A stretch of 64,000 bases of DNA from Laguncularia racemosa. Its lineage: Eukaryota; Streptophyta; Magnoliopsida; Myrtales; Combretaceae. The stretch's first letter is position 1, and every line of letters starts with the position of its first letter. Made by a program: the position numbers and the translations under genes. This document shows positions 1 to 11,531 of this stretch, piece by piece. The notes under the pieces were generated by a model. That model made no database searches. It saw nothing but the letters and a program-made list of their open reading frames with translations, and was not told the DNA's origin. The stretch lies in contig JBBMOL010000134.1 in assembly GCA_037954665.1 (NCBI GenBank), forward strand, positions 1,612,001 to 1,676,000, given 5' to 3'.

Positions 1-440
1 GAACTACGGCTTGTTTGATCATGAGTAGCAGGTATGTAGGCACCCATTCGGGTCAACCCATAAAATGAATGAAAAATCATTTTCTCAAAATAATTCTCAA
101 ACATAATAAAAAGTAACAGAAACACAAATGAAACACATTTATAAAGATAAACAATTTTAGGAGATTAGGTGGTAACCGTAAAGGTTTTAATAGGTTAGCC
201 TCCGGACTTAGAAGCTCTGGTTTTCCCTTTTCCTCTTTTCACAAAAACGAGAAGAGGAAAGAACGACGACTAGTGGTCCAAATTAAGACTAATCCGCTCC
301 TTTAGTCTTAATTCAATTTTCCCAACAAACAGTTGGGTGGCGACTCCAAAAATTAAACGAAATTCCTAACTCAAGTCGAGGATCTAGATTAGATGAGCAT
401 AGGGTCTAGTTTAGATCGGATTAGGAATGGGAATTCAAAA
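1..440 (+). mobile_element. Ty3/gypsy LTR/leader remnant
   Basis: The segment opens with GAACTACGGCTTGTTTGATC and, about 30 bp on, GGTATGTAGGCACCCATTCG. This resembles the 'gaactacg...gatacgtaggca' wording common in LTRs of plant Tat/Ogre-type gypsy elements. Near 329-346 the phrase GTTGGGTGGCGACTCCAAA resembles the 'GGTGGCGACTC' sequence found at the LTR/primer-binding boundary of the same group. No coding domain follows, so this is a remnant cut by the window start. Classification rests on remembered family phrases, not an alignment. Confidence 0.5.
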
Positions 441-1857
441 ATTAGACTCAACATCTATTAATACATATCAAACAACATATTAAGCGTGGAATGTTTATCC
501 TACATCAAGAAACCAAAGGCGATAACTAATAAATGGAAAATACAAACCTTTTTAAAAGTAAGTAGATCATGAGCACTTATCAACAACATAGGTGAAAAAA
601 AAATCTTGATCACAACAGGAATTATTTGTGCCTTCATCCATTCCATAAACTACATTAGGGAAAGGGGTGAATAAGTAGAAAAAAGAGTTTAGTTATGGAT
701 ATTATAGAATAAAAAATAAAATAAAAAAGCTCTATGTTTCCATACATAATTCATTACACTTATAGTTTAATGTTGACCCCTCATATTCAATCACACTCTA
801 CAAAATGATGCTACAAAGAAAATATGTCAAATCTACCATCACAGAAAAATATACGAAAAGGTGGATATTCTGGTCTCCTCATCAATTTTCATTCCTTTTA
901 CCATGGATTTTACAATGTTTATAACAGATCCTATAGTGGAGTGTTAAAAAATAAAAATTTCTCTTTTAACTATTTTTAACACTTTTCCGTTCCAAACAAA
1001 TTACTATATGAAAAGCTCAAATAAAATACAAAAGAGAAACATACCAAACTGATTCTTAAAGAGGTTAATTTGTCTTCTCTTGAACATCGTGACATAAAAA
1101 ATTGAAACTTTTGAGTAAATTATATAAATAAAAAAGGGGATTTTTAACTCATGTTATATTTAAAAAATATGTATGTATGTATGTATATATGTATATATAA
1201 TCTTACTTGATCAGATATTTTGGATGATATTATGAATTCATCCTTTTTCGGTTGGAATAAAATCATGCTCTAGGATTTGGGGAATGGTGAATGACAAATG
1301 TGAACTTGTCTTCAACTATGTCTAACCGCGTGGAGAGAATTTGAAGAAATGTCTTACTTTGCTATGATCAACATGGTGGGGGTATGCATCGATTGCATAG
1401 TGCCTACATTTGATTGAAGAAGTAAATAGGATTAAGTAGAATTAGAGATTATAAAAATAAAGACTTGATCTAATATTACTTTTGAAATAATTTAAAATGA
1501 TAAAAATCTTACTATAAAGATAGAGAAAGAGATTAACAAAAAGTGAATAAAAAGAAAAGAAAAGAATAAGATACTAAATTTAATGTAGATAAATGTAATT
1601 ATTATTATAATTAATAATAATAACAATAAAACTGTAAACACAATAATAATAATGGTAACAAAAGCCAAAAATACAATATATAAAAGTAGCCATTTTCAAT
1701 GTAAATGATGACCGGGGGGAGTGGTGTGGTTTTGGGGGTTTCAAACGGGCCACCCTCTCAGGCTCGAGAAAAAAATATTTAGTTAACTTTATTTTAAATT
1801 TTTAAATATATTTTATATTCATATCTTTAAGTATAAATTTTATCATAAAACATAATA
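441..1857. other. AT-rich spacer, no gene seen
   Basis: No ORF with a recognisable domain on either strand. It contains a tetranucleotide microsatellite near 1168-1199 and, at about 1708-1770, a short G-rich then GC-rich patch (ending near CACCCTCTCAGGCTCGAG) that stands out from the surroundings but matches nothing I recognise. Confidence 0.6.
1168..1199. repeat. (ATGT)n/(AT)n microsatellite
   Basis: About four ATGT units pass into alternating TA. Compound simple repeat. Confidence 0.85.
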
Positions 1858-1930
1858 TGGTCTAGTGGTTGGATATTTATTTTTGCATATTCAACATTAT
1901 GGGTTTGATTTTTATTAGTCATTTTTACTT
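1858..1930 (+). mobile_element. tRNA-derived SINE relic
   Basis: TGGTCTAGTGG at 1858-1868 resembles a tRNA box A and GGGTTTGATT at 1901-1910 resembles a decayed box B (GGTTCGATTCC). The spacing of about 33 bp fits an RNA polymerase III internal promoter. The part between them has no tRNA stem pairing, so it is not a functional tRNA gene. A/T-rich sequence follows, with no clear 3' end. Confidence 0.35.
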
Positions 1931-4570
1931 TTTCAAATTATATTTATTATTTATCTCTCAATAAATATTTATTTATTTATGTATAACATGCAAAATTGAA
2001 TTTCATTAATAAAAAATATGATAGTTAACTAAATAAATCTTCAATAAATACTATTTATTCATTAGTAATCTATGATAAATAATAATTATATTTGACATTA
2101 TAAGTATTTCAATCATATTGTATAAAAAATTAGCAAGTAAGAGTAGTTTATATTACTTAAAGTACTAATATTTTCTTTTACTATTAATATTATGAAAATA
2201 AATAAGCATTATTGAATAATCAATCGTTTATATATGCATATATTTTTTTTTATGATATTACTAATGGAATAATCTTATAAAGTCAATCTAAAAAATTATA
2301 AAATATTATACTATTTTTTATAATCTTGCTAAAAAAATTTATTCTTTTAATATTTTACAAAATATATTAAGTACTTGTAATCAATATGTAAAAAAAAGTT
2401 TAAATTTACTTTTCTATTTAGTATTATATTATGTTGAGGTTACATTTATTTTTATGTATATAAGATATATTATAATTATAATAATAAGTAAATATTTTTT
2501 ACGAGTAATTCTAATATTGATTTTAATACTACATAATTGGCCCTAGTAGTACGGTTCTACATCATCCCTTGATGATAAGTTAAGCAATTGATATTTGTAG
2601 CTTCGATGAAATAACATAAAAGTGTGCATTAAAATATTACAACTAGTAAAAGATACAAAAAAATTAATGTTATAAAAAGTTGATTTTCTGTGAAAAGGAA
2701 AAGAATCAAAACGTCGCTTCAATCACATAGAATAGATATAGATATTGTTGCACATAATTTTTCATTCTTTTAATATACTTTAAAATGCATAAAGATTTCA
2801 CACATAAAGAGAGAGGGATTAGATATAACTTGAGGGTAGTTATTATCTTTCTAATCCCTTTTTCATTATAGTATAACCACTTTAGTGTCTATTGGGGTGT
2901 GGCTCATTCTCAACTACGATAGGAAAGCACATGAGCTTGGGCCCATAAATAGCTGTTATTATATATTTTTTTTTCACTTGTAATTGTGTGATAAGAACGA
3001 GAGAGTGAAGTGTTAATTATAATGGAATCCTCTACTGAACATAACTCTAGTTAATTGGTGAACCAGGATAAATCTTGTGCTTTTATTTTTCTTCCTCTTT
3101 TAACTTAACTTCCTCTCGTGCGCCCGCCCTAACAATGTCAACATAGGAGACATTATTTTGATTATATTTAATTTTGGAAAAGTTATATAATTAATAATAT
3201 AGATCGTTATATATATATACTTTTTAGAAAAAAATAGTAAGGATACTAAAATGGATTCGTCTGCTAGAACATATCAACTATATATTCTAGTCTATATTTG
3301 TAATCCTCACTCTTGCATCTAATTGACTATGTGAGTGTTTCGCATTTAATGTTTTATATAGTTGATGTTGTTAGATTTACAAATGCATTGTAATCGATTA
3401 TGGCAAATGTCATTAGCAAGAGTCAACGGACAGTGTGTGAATAGTGAAAGTACATTTAAGAAGATACTTTTTACTCTTATAAGGAATTTCAGTGGGCAAA
3501 GATAAAACACATTTAACAATTCAATTTTCAGTTTTAATTTAAATTATGGAAAACGCAAATCTTAAATGGAAAATGAATTAATTAAAGAAAAACCCAAAGG
3601 TATTCTTTGCAACTTCCTTTTAAATTTCATGTGTACGGAGAAAGAAAAAACATAGATAAGATAAATTATCTATAGAAATAAACATATCTTTTATTATTGT
3701 TTAACATGTAAAAAAGTATGACCTGTATATATACAATCACATTTTCCTACATGTGAAAATTTAAAATTTTATATGTTAGTAAACTAATGGAAGTGCTAAG
3801 TTGGAGTCTTTTTTTTTTCTTTCTCCAAGAAGTTGGGGTTAAAGGACTATAGTTTAATTGTCCTGGTGTATTATGATTTTAATCTCTTTCACTTATTATT
3901 AGGATTTAAATTTAGTTATATCAAGAACCTAAATGCCACATTAACAACTTAAATAACTCTCTTTCTGAAGACCTATCTTTATATGTAAGGTTCTTACTAG
4001 GTAGTAGTATTTTTTAAAGTTCTTACGGTATAATGCTATTATCTATAGTATTAAAGCAGATAAACAAGATTTTGGTGTATTGATACTACTCTTATTTTTT
4101 CTTTTCCTTTTTTTTTATTTTAAATAATAACCCATTTACTTCTAAAAACTAATTTGCATTCCATCAATTTATGATTCCAATTTTCTCAGCTGACTCTTTC
4201 CAACCCCAGAATAATTTGTGCCAATACATACATATATATCTTTAATTTATTCAACCAATCTATTTATGCCAAGTACTGATCATTAACTGAAGACTGATAC
4301 TTAATTAACAATTGCACTTCATATGTTATGCGACTCTAGAGAAGGTAGTCCAAAAACTTATGCTGAACACCTCGGTAAAGATCGCCGAAGGAACGAGGAA
4401 TTATATATTTACGTTTTTCTTTTTTATTTCTATCCTCACATTCTCCCTGAACGAATCTATCGACGAAGATTAACTAAACGAGGACTTGAGGAGAGTTTGA
4501 ATTGAGTTTCAAGCTACTTAGGGGCATCAATGTTGATCGGAATAATAGTTTATTTTACGGAGTTAATTTG
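1931..4570. other. AT-rich spacer, no gene seen
   Basis: Very AT-rich. Open frames are short, lack domains and fall in low-complexity sequence. A 60-codon open frame at 4323-4505 (plus) has an arginine-rich C-terminal half with less biased composition, but I do not recognise it and it has no gene-like context. Confidence 0.6.
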
Positions 4571-4579
4571 AGTTATGAG

Positions 4580-4740
4580 CCTTGTAGAAGGTGGATTTAT
4601 TTAGAAGTAATAGATAAAGAATAAAATAGTTATTTTTGAAAAAAAATTTATTATCTTATTTATTTACAAATGGGTTTGAAAATTTTTTATTCTAAGTAAT
4701 CTCTTTACTAGGAATAGTTATTACTTTCTATTAAGTAGTA
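4580..4740. mobile_element. MITE-like inverted-repeat segment
   Basis: The left part (AATAGATAAAGAATAAAATA) and the reverse complement of the right part (AATAGAAAGTAATAACTATT) are similar, giving weak terminal inverted repeats around a short AT-rich centre. No clean target duplication was found. Could also be chance in AT-rich DNA. Confidence 0.25.
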
Positions 4741-4745
4741 TTTTT

Positions 4746-5774
4746 TTAATTAAATATTTAAGTAATAAATGATTCATCCTCAATAAATAATTATTAATTA
4801 TATTTTATATGATATATTAATATTTTTAATTTAATATTCTAATTAATAAATATTTCCTACAATAAACAGATATGTTATATGAACTAAGCGAAATGGAGAA
4901 AGAAGTTTTATATCAAAAACATGAAGGAAAGCAAAAGCAATGTAATCCAATTGAGAAAACCAGAATAATCCCAAATGGAACTATGGAGTATGGAGTGTCC
5001 ATCCGAAGTCAAACATATTCGAGATATTTATATTATATAGAAAAAAAAAAAAAAAAAAAGGGCTTCATGTGCATCCAAAACGTGGTACAAGTTGTGCCAG
5101 AGAGTTGCAGCGTGATCCCTTCCCCGGGAGGCAAATTATACGCACAACCCACTTGTCTAAACGACAATCTCTCTCTCTCTCTCTCTATCTATTCTGACCA
5201 GACATTTGTCATTGAAAAAGTGTTTGAAGACCAGTCAATGAGTCAAAATTCACGGTCAAATCACTATGCATATCACATCTCTGCCCGTGTCTTGTCGTTT
5301 TTACTATCCTTTCATTTTCCCCGGAAGCCTACACTTTATTTGACACGAGAAAAGCAATCGGGAGAAGAAAATGCGTGGAAAATAATAGGGGAGGGGGGCA
5401 TTGAAATACTACTATTTAAGTCATTGTTCCACAAGAGAGATTCGTTAACCAAAGGCCAGTGTTTAAAGCCATAATAATACTCTTTAAGAAAAGTGATCCC
5501 AGTGTGCCGCTACGGGCTTCTTTTGTTTTTGTTTTTGTTTTTTTTCTTTATGTCACCAATTGAAATAAATTCCTAAAGATCTTAAGGGTGGGGTTATCCA
5601 CCTAATTATGTAATTATCTCATGTCTTAAGCTCCTATTTTGTTCTTTGTAAAAGGGTCGAAATTTACAAGCTAACCTATGCTTTTTGTCATATTGAGAGA
5701 TGCGGTCTTTCCTCATTGAAAACCACCCCAAACCTGTCCATTCATATGAGTCAAATGATAATGACAAAACTTTT
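4746..5774. other. spacer with poly-A and (CT)n tracts
   Basis: Holds a run of about 19 A near 5041-5059 and a (CT)n tract near 5168-5186. A 200-codon open frame at 4872-5474 (plus) runs through both tracts; its lysine and serine/leucine runs come from these simple repeats and it has no recognisable domain, so I do not call it a gene. Confidence 0.6.
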
Positions 5775-5779
5775 AGAGA

Positions 5780-5940
5780 GGGGTAGACATGGGAAAGGAT
5801 CGGGTCAAATTGTGAATTGATTTGAACTAATTTAAAATCTGCTAGTTAAGCGGGTTTCGATCAAGTTGTGAGTTAGCGGTTTTGTTGATTTAGCGAACTG
5901 CCGATTCGGCTTGATTCAAATCAACAGGTTGGTCAATCCT
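5780..5940 (+). mobile_element. possible 5' end of a hAT element
   Basis: GGGGTAGACATGGGAAAGGA followed by motif-rich DNA with repeated 'cgggt' and 'gattt' words resembles the terminal and subterminal region of plant hAT elements (TAGGGGTG-GCA type ends). It lies about 0.9 kb before a hAT transposase relic on the same strand, which fits a single old element. No matching right end or target duplication was found. Confidence 0.3.
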
Positions 5941-6650
5941 CTCTGTAAAAAAGAAAAAAGAAAAAGATAAAGACAACTTAACATAAAAAAAGTGAAGAAA
6001 GAAAAAAAAAAACCAAATGAGAGTTACCGTTTTCAAAAGTAATGTAGGATTGCAGAGGCTTGCAAAATAAGATTACTGTTTTCAACACAAGCATGAGAAA
6101 ACAGAAAATAGGATTGCGGCCTTTGAGAAATGCACATGTGAAAATTTTTGAAATTTAACTTTTGAAGTGTTCAACAAAATGAAATGGAGAGCATGTAGAA
6201 ATTTGTAGATAGTAGGCTTGCAGGCTTTGATAATGTTATACGTAAAAAAATTAAATTTGAACATTATGAGGTAGGAGAAAATTTCAAATGTTTAGAAACA
6301 TTTTTACATTTGCGAAAAGTTTGTATATGTTTGTGCATGTGCATTCATTCAAATCTCCATGGAAACAAAAAATTTAGTCATTCTCTTAGACATTCACTTC
6401 ATTTTTGTGCTTTTATCTACTCAACTCTTTACTCATTTCCTTTTTATGCTTTTAGATTCTTTAATTTATATAGCTTGCAAATACTTTTGTTATCTAAATT
6501 ATTTTTGCTGTCTATATTTAAGTGTCTTCCATTGAATATATATGTATTTTCTAGTAACTAGATTATCAAGTTACAGTTTTTCCATATCAGTATTTTCTTT
6601 TTATATTAATTGAAACAATTGCAAGTTTCTTCTATGGTTCATTTTCTGGT
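5941..6650. other. spacer before hAT relic
   Basis: Open frames on both strands here are hydrophobic and low in complexity, with no domain. If the element start near 5780 is real, this is its 5' untranslated part. Confidence 0.5.
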
Positions 6651-8815
6651 AAGAATGGGGGTTCTAGAAATGGTGATAAGAGAAAATCTGTTCAACGTGA
6701 ACTTGAGCAATTTTTTTACGTGGAGAATTGTGATCTCCATGACTTTGCCAATGAGCATTTGGAGGATTTAGTGATGCCACCATCAGGCTTTGAGCACATG
6801 GCTCCTAGTAGACAAAGTGAACTCTTACCACGAGAAGGTAAAAAGGAGGAAGCGGGAGAAGAAGAGGAAGATGATATCCAGGAAGTGCCAGAGGAATAAG
6901 TACTAGGCCACATACATGGTAAAGTCGGCTCTACAGGTAAGCTACTTATATCACTTAAATATGACATTTTACTAACATTTCCATAAAGTTGCAGGGAAAG
7001 ATGAGAGTACTCATACATATTATAACTATTATCAGTCAAGTTATGCATGGAATAAGAGGGAGGGCTATGGGACTTTGAATAGGGCTATGCGATTGAAGCA
7101 CCTAATGGAGTTCGACATAGATAAGTCATAACAATATATATCATAATCCAATAGTTTGCAGTCATCGGGCCTATTTCAATATTCTGTTGAAAGGCAAAAA
7201 ATTGCCTTGGGAAAACACTTAGTCAAATGTCACCTATCATGGAGTCATGCATTTTCCATTTACCACTTGGAATATGAATGGGAAGCTTTGAATCTAAGCT
7301 CACAAAGGTATGAGTAAGAAATGATGCAATAAACCACTGTGAAACTATATCATAGCGGTAAGCATAAATTTGCTGCTATGTCTAATTTTCTTGATATGCA
7401 AGTTTCTATTTGTATGAATATATAAACCGATTCATGGCAAGATGATTCTTACATGGAAATTACATGTTATTGGATAGATAATGCATAGCAAATATAGAAT
7501 AGACTAATAGCGGTTATGACTTTTAACGAACACCATATAACACAAAATATTTTTCGTATAATAAGTATTATTTTAGGTGAATCCCCATTAACAAAAATAT
7601 ATTTTCTATTGGTTTTGACAATGTGGCCACAAATATCGCATTCATTGATGAACTTGAAGTGTTATATCAATTCATGCTAGGTGCGATTTTTTTCTACATA
7701 CGATGTGCCTACTATATTTTAAATATTTGTATTAAAAATAGTTTGAATTATTTAGATTTTAAGATGTCATTTAAAAGATAAGTAGTTAGCTTTTTAATTG
7801 ACCATCCATCTGTACATATGGCATGGAGGAAATGTAGTATTGATAATGGAATGCGACTTAAAAGGTTTAGAAAAATGTTAAGTATAGGTAAAATTTCACT
7901 TATCGACTTCTGGAAAGTACAATTTCCTATAAAAATGCATTGTATTCTTTTGTTACAATGATCGTCATAAACATTCCATTACACCCTAGTGATTGGGATG
8001 TACACACAAAAATGTTAAATGTGCTTAAAGTTTTTCATGAGTGTACTATAATATTTTCTCAAGTGTACCAGGCTAGTATTTACTTTTTCCTAATGAATGC
8101 TATAAACATATTGTCAATACTGCTTGAAGCCTAAAATGACCAATTTCTTCAAATAGTTGTTAATGGAATGGCTGTAAAGTAATTACTATATTATAGACAT
8201 ATTCGTATCATTTATCTTATTGCTTATATTTTAGATATGTGTTGTAAGAAGAATATGTTTTTAGAATATTTCAATTTGTATTATCAAATTGTTGATACAT
8301 TTTTCTAATACATAAGACACTTATGCCATTATTGCAAGATAAGAATTATGACGAATGATTCAAGTAATAGAAAACTTATTTTCCAACTTTTTTTTTTATC
8401 ACATATGGTGGTTAAGTTCTCGCAAGTCTCTCACTATCCCCCAGTTCACATGATGTTATGTATGGTCATACCCTCCTTATGCAACAAATGATGGCATAAA
8501 GGTTAAAGTGGCATTATGTCGATTTGGGTGAGTATATGAAACTTGACCATTGTGTCAACATGAATTTTGAATTTGGTAACAATAGTATCACATACTTTAA
8601 CATCTTTGACTAATGGAGGAGGCATAGGAAGACTTATCCGATTTTCTCTCGAATGGCTTACTAAGTATTTGTTGTTCCTGCATCAATAGTAGCTGTTGAA
8701 CAAACTTTCAACATAATGCGCTAATGCTCAAGATTGTTGCCTGTTAACATTAAAACGCTAGCTTGTGTGGAGAATTGGTCAAAGGTAAGAAGTAGAATAT
8801 AAAAGTTGTATGAGA
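6650..8815 (+). pseudogene. hAT-family transposase relic
   Basis: A decayed cut-and-paste transposase can be followed on the plus strand through many frame changes and stops. An N-terminal charged part (near 6832-6898, Glu-rich) and a weak BED-zinc-finger-like tail (YGTLNRAMRLKHL near 7060-7100) are followed by SYMEITCYWIDNA at about 7447-7485, matching the 'YM-lTaH-ID--W' block of plant hAT transposases. DNVATNIAFIDEL near 7617-7655 matches the 'DNASaNd-ai--L' block carrying a catalytic aspartate. DWDVHTKMLNVLKVFHE near 7990-8040 matches the region before the dimerisation domain, and WRRHRKTYPIFSRMAY, VAVEQTFN and VENWSK near 8612-8780 match the C-terminal hAT dimerisation domain. The block order is correct, so this is one old copy, not scattered similarity. 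It cannot encode a working enzyme. Family assignment is from remembered consensus motifs. Confidence 0.75.
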
Positions 8816-9889
8816 TGTTTAGTAAAGAAGATAAATATTTTAGCAACTTTATCCTATTAAGGGAAACTTTTGTCTGCTCAACTCTTGATTTTAGGAGGGG
8901 AAGGTTTTGCTTATAAGAAAAGGTAATTTTTTTGTAACTAATTTTCTTGATATTATAGATGTCATATATGGATTATGTGATAGATTTTATAATTTTTTTT
9001 AAATTTCACTATGTTTTATATATTACAAAATCTAACAATTTTTTGCAAAAGAAGAAGAAGAAGAAGAAGAAGAAAAAGAATTATTTTCCTGATTAATTTA
9101 GATTGCATTTTTATTTTAATATATTTTTATTGAGTCCTTAGTTGTCAAATTTTAATATTCAATTATTCTGAAAATAAAAATTAATTTGCGTGATAACATG
9201 ATTTTTTGCATTTAAATCTATAAATAAATGTTCATCACTTATTCCGTTTGTTTCGCCCATAACGTGGTGTCAAAGGTGTACAATGAAGAGGGTTTTATCC
9301 TCCTTTTTCTTTTTGCCGGTGTAAGAGGATGCAATTTAATATTCCCAGAAATCTCAAACATACAAGATTAAAGAGAAAAAAAAAAAACTCGACAACGTTG
9401 TTTATAAGTGTTGCAATGTCTCTCAATGCATTTATTAGGATATTTTATTGTTTAATAATTATTTTAATATATATTCATTATTTCATCAATTTGGTATCGG
9501 ATATTTATTGTTTGTCAGTCATCATCGAGCATTTCATTGGAGTGCAAAGTATAGCGGTTACTTTCTTCTCTTAGGGTTTCTTTACTCTGGGGTTGCTATG
9601 ATGTAGAAAGTGAAAAGGATTAGAATGACTTGTATTTGACCATTTTGTACTTGTCTCGTAAAATGATCAAATTACCCCTATTTTAAATCTTTATTATTTT
9701 ATTTGTCTTGATTCTTTTTTATTTTTATTTATATTATTTTTCCTTAGGTTTTATAATTTTATTTGTCTACAATAATTCTTTTATTATATAACCGGATACT
9801 TTCATTATATCTTTTCACTTTATTGACTCTTTTTTTTTTAATTTATTAACATAACGTTACATCGGTTATAATAAACATTTTACCATCAT
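8816..9889. other. spacer with (GAA)n tract
   Basis: No gene recognised. A (GAA)n microsatellite lies at 9051-9073. The first part could be the 3' end of the hAT element, but no terminal repeat is visible. Confidence 0.55.
9051..9073 (+). repeat. (GAA)n microsatellite
   Basis: About eight uninterrupted GAA units followed by an A-rich tail. Confidence 0.9.
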
Positions 9890-9894
9890 TGATA

Positions 9895-10618
9895 TAATAA
9901 CTTAAGTAAAAAATAGCAGATAACTAAGTTAATATGTGGCTAATGGACTTTTTCAACCACTTGATGCAAAAATTTATATATCAATATTTATTATCTCCCA
10001 CAATTTATGTAGAAATTCATTTACATAGGCTATCATAACATTCTCTTCCCCCCAAGACATGTGACATCCTTATGGCAAGATGTTACAATTGCATCAAGTT
10101 CTTCCCTTTTTTTAGAGTGTGATTTGGCGTTCTTACCACGCTCGACCTATAGAGTCATCTTAGAAGCATGTGAGGAGTCACACCCTAGTGACATTTCCTG
10201 CCCTCCTTGGATCTTTTCTTTAAATCAAGTAAAAACAAGTTCACTAACTTTCACTTGCTTTGTCTTTGTATTGTACATCAATTGATAAATAGGATTGACT
10301 TTGATATTATTTGTAACACCTCATGATAAAAGTAATAAATAATCAAATCAACAAATGCTAATGATCTTTTTTAACCATTTGACTTAAAAATTTATAACTT
10401 TTATTGACTTGATATTATCTATCTTATCCTTATATACTATTATTTATTCTTTTTTATAATTTACATACGACTTCATTTACATTGCCTATTACAATTTAAA
10501 AAAAAAAAAAAAACTCAGACTATGCACACAATACATAGATCCTTTCTTGTATAATGGTAGACTGATGTTTTCATGAAGGACCAAAGTTTATGTAGTCGGA
10601 AAAAAAAAATGTGATAGG
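9895..10618 (+). repeat. interspersed repeat, copy 1
   Basis: This segment aligns along its length with 10914-11531. Shared phrases include CACTTGCTTTGTCTTTGTAT near 10252 and 11167, and GTTTTCATGAAGGA near 10566 and 11479. A 'tail' module (TTTCAACCACTTGA then AATTTATA) occurs at about 9895-10050 before the body and again at about 10312-10500 after it, so the unit itself carries an internal repetition. Composition is unlike a gene. It could be a terminal repeat or non-coding part of a retroelement; I cannot place it in a family. Confidence 0.65.
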
Positions 10619-10913
10619 AAAGCAAAAAACTTGAAAATTCATGTTACAAAGACACGAAAAAAGTATTATATATATTTGTTGCCTCAAGTTATAAGTATCT
10701 TAATGCTATATCAATTATCCTCCATCTATCACATTAAAACACCTACATACTAAAGGTACTTATATATTTATTATATTTATGTTCATTTGTAGTATTTTAT
10801 TATAGAATGGATATGATTGATCTATATGTATTAATGTATATGGTATATATGAAAAGAAATAGACATGGCCAGCAGCCGAGCCATCCCTACGAGCAGAAAA
10901 AAGTCTTATGCTT
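10619..10913. other. spacer between repeat copies
   Basis: About 295 bp between the two diverged repeat copies, mostly A/T with a short GC-richer piece at 10865-10895. No feature recognised. Confidence 0.5.
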
Positions 10914-11531
10914 ACTCTCAAAATTTATGTGAAAATTTATTCATATAGCTTGTCACAATCATTTCTTTTTAAACATGTGATATTCTTATTGCAAAATCTT
11001 ACAATTAATTCAAATTCTTCCCCTATTTTCAATGTGTGATTAGTATTCCAACGATTCTTAGCCTATATAGGTATTCTCGAAGTATGTTAGGAGTCATACT
11101 TGACAGTATTCCTTGCCCTCTATAGACCTTTTTCCTAAATAAAGTTAAAATAGGTTTATTAGCTTCCACTTGCTTTGTCTTTGTATCATACACCAATTCA
11201 TAGGTGGGATTTACTCTAATATTATTTATAATATCTCATACTAAAAGTAGTAAATAATCAAGTTAATAGGTGTTAATGAACCCTTTCAACAATTAAATCT
11301 AAAAATTTATAATTAGTGTTGACTTGATATTTTCTATCTTATCTTTATATATCAATATTCATTCTTTTTTACAATTTATGTGATACTTTATTTACATTGG
11401 GTATTATAATTAAAAAAAAGAAAAACCTAAGATAATGCACACAATGTGTTGATCCTTTTCAATAAGACGATGGAGTAATGTTTTCATGAAGGATCGAAGT
11501 TTATGCAGTCGGGAAAAATAATAATACGTGA
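10914..11531 (+). repeat. interspersed repeat, copy 2
   Basis: Same order of blocks as copy 1: the 'aaatttatgtg...ttcatatagc' start, the 'acatgtgatattctta' block, the CACTTGCTTTG block, the tail module near 11230-11410 and the closing block with GTTTTCATGAAGGATCGAAG at about 11479. Substitutions and small indels are spread throughout, so the duplication is old. Confidence 0.65.

Noticed and set aside
4323..4505. 60-codon Arg-rich frame, considered as an organelle-derived insert
   Set aside because: The composition looks less random, but I could not match it to any plastid or mitochondrial gene I know and there is no flanking organelle sequence.
4872..5474. 200-codon open frame
   Set aside because: It runs through a poly-A tract and a (CT)n tract, giving Lys and Ser/Leu runs, and has no recognisable domain.
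9051..9073. CRISPR-like or other regular spaced array
   Set aside because: This and the other triplet runs are simple microsatellites with no spacers; nothing in the window resembles a CRISPR array.
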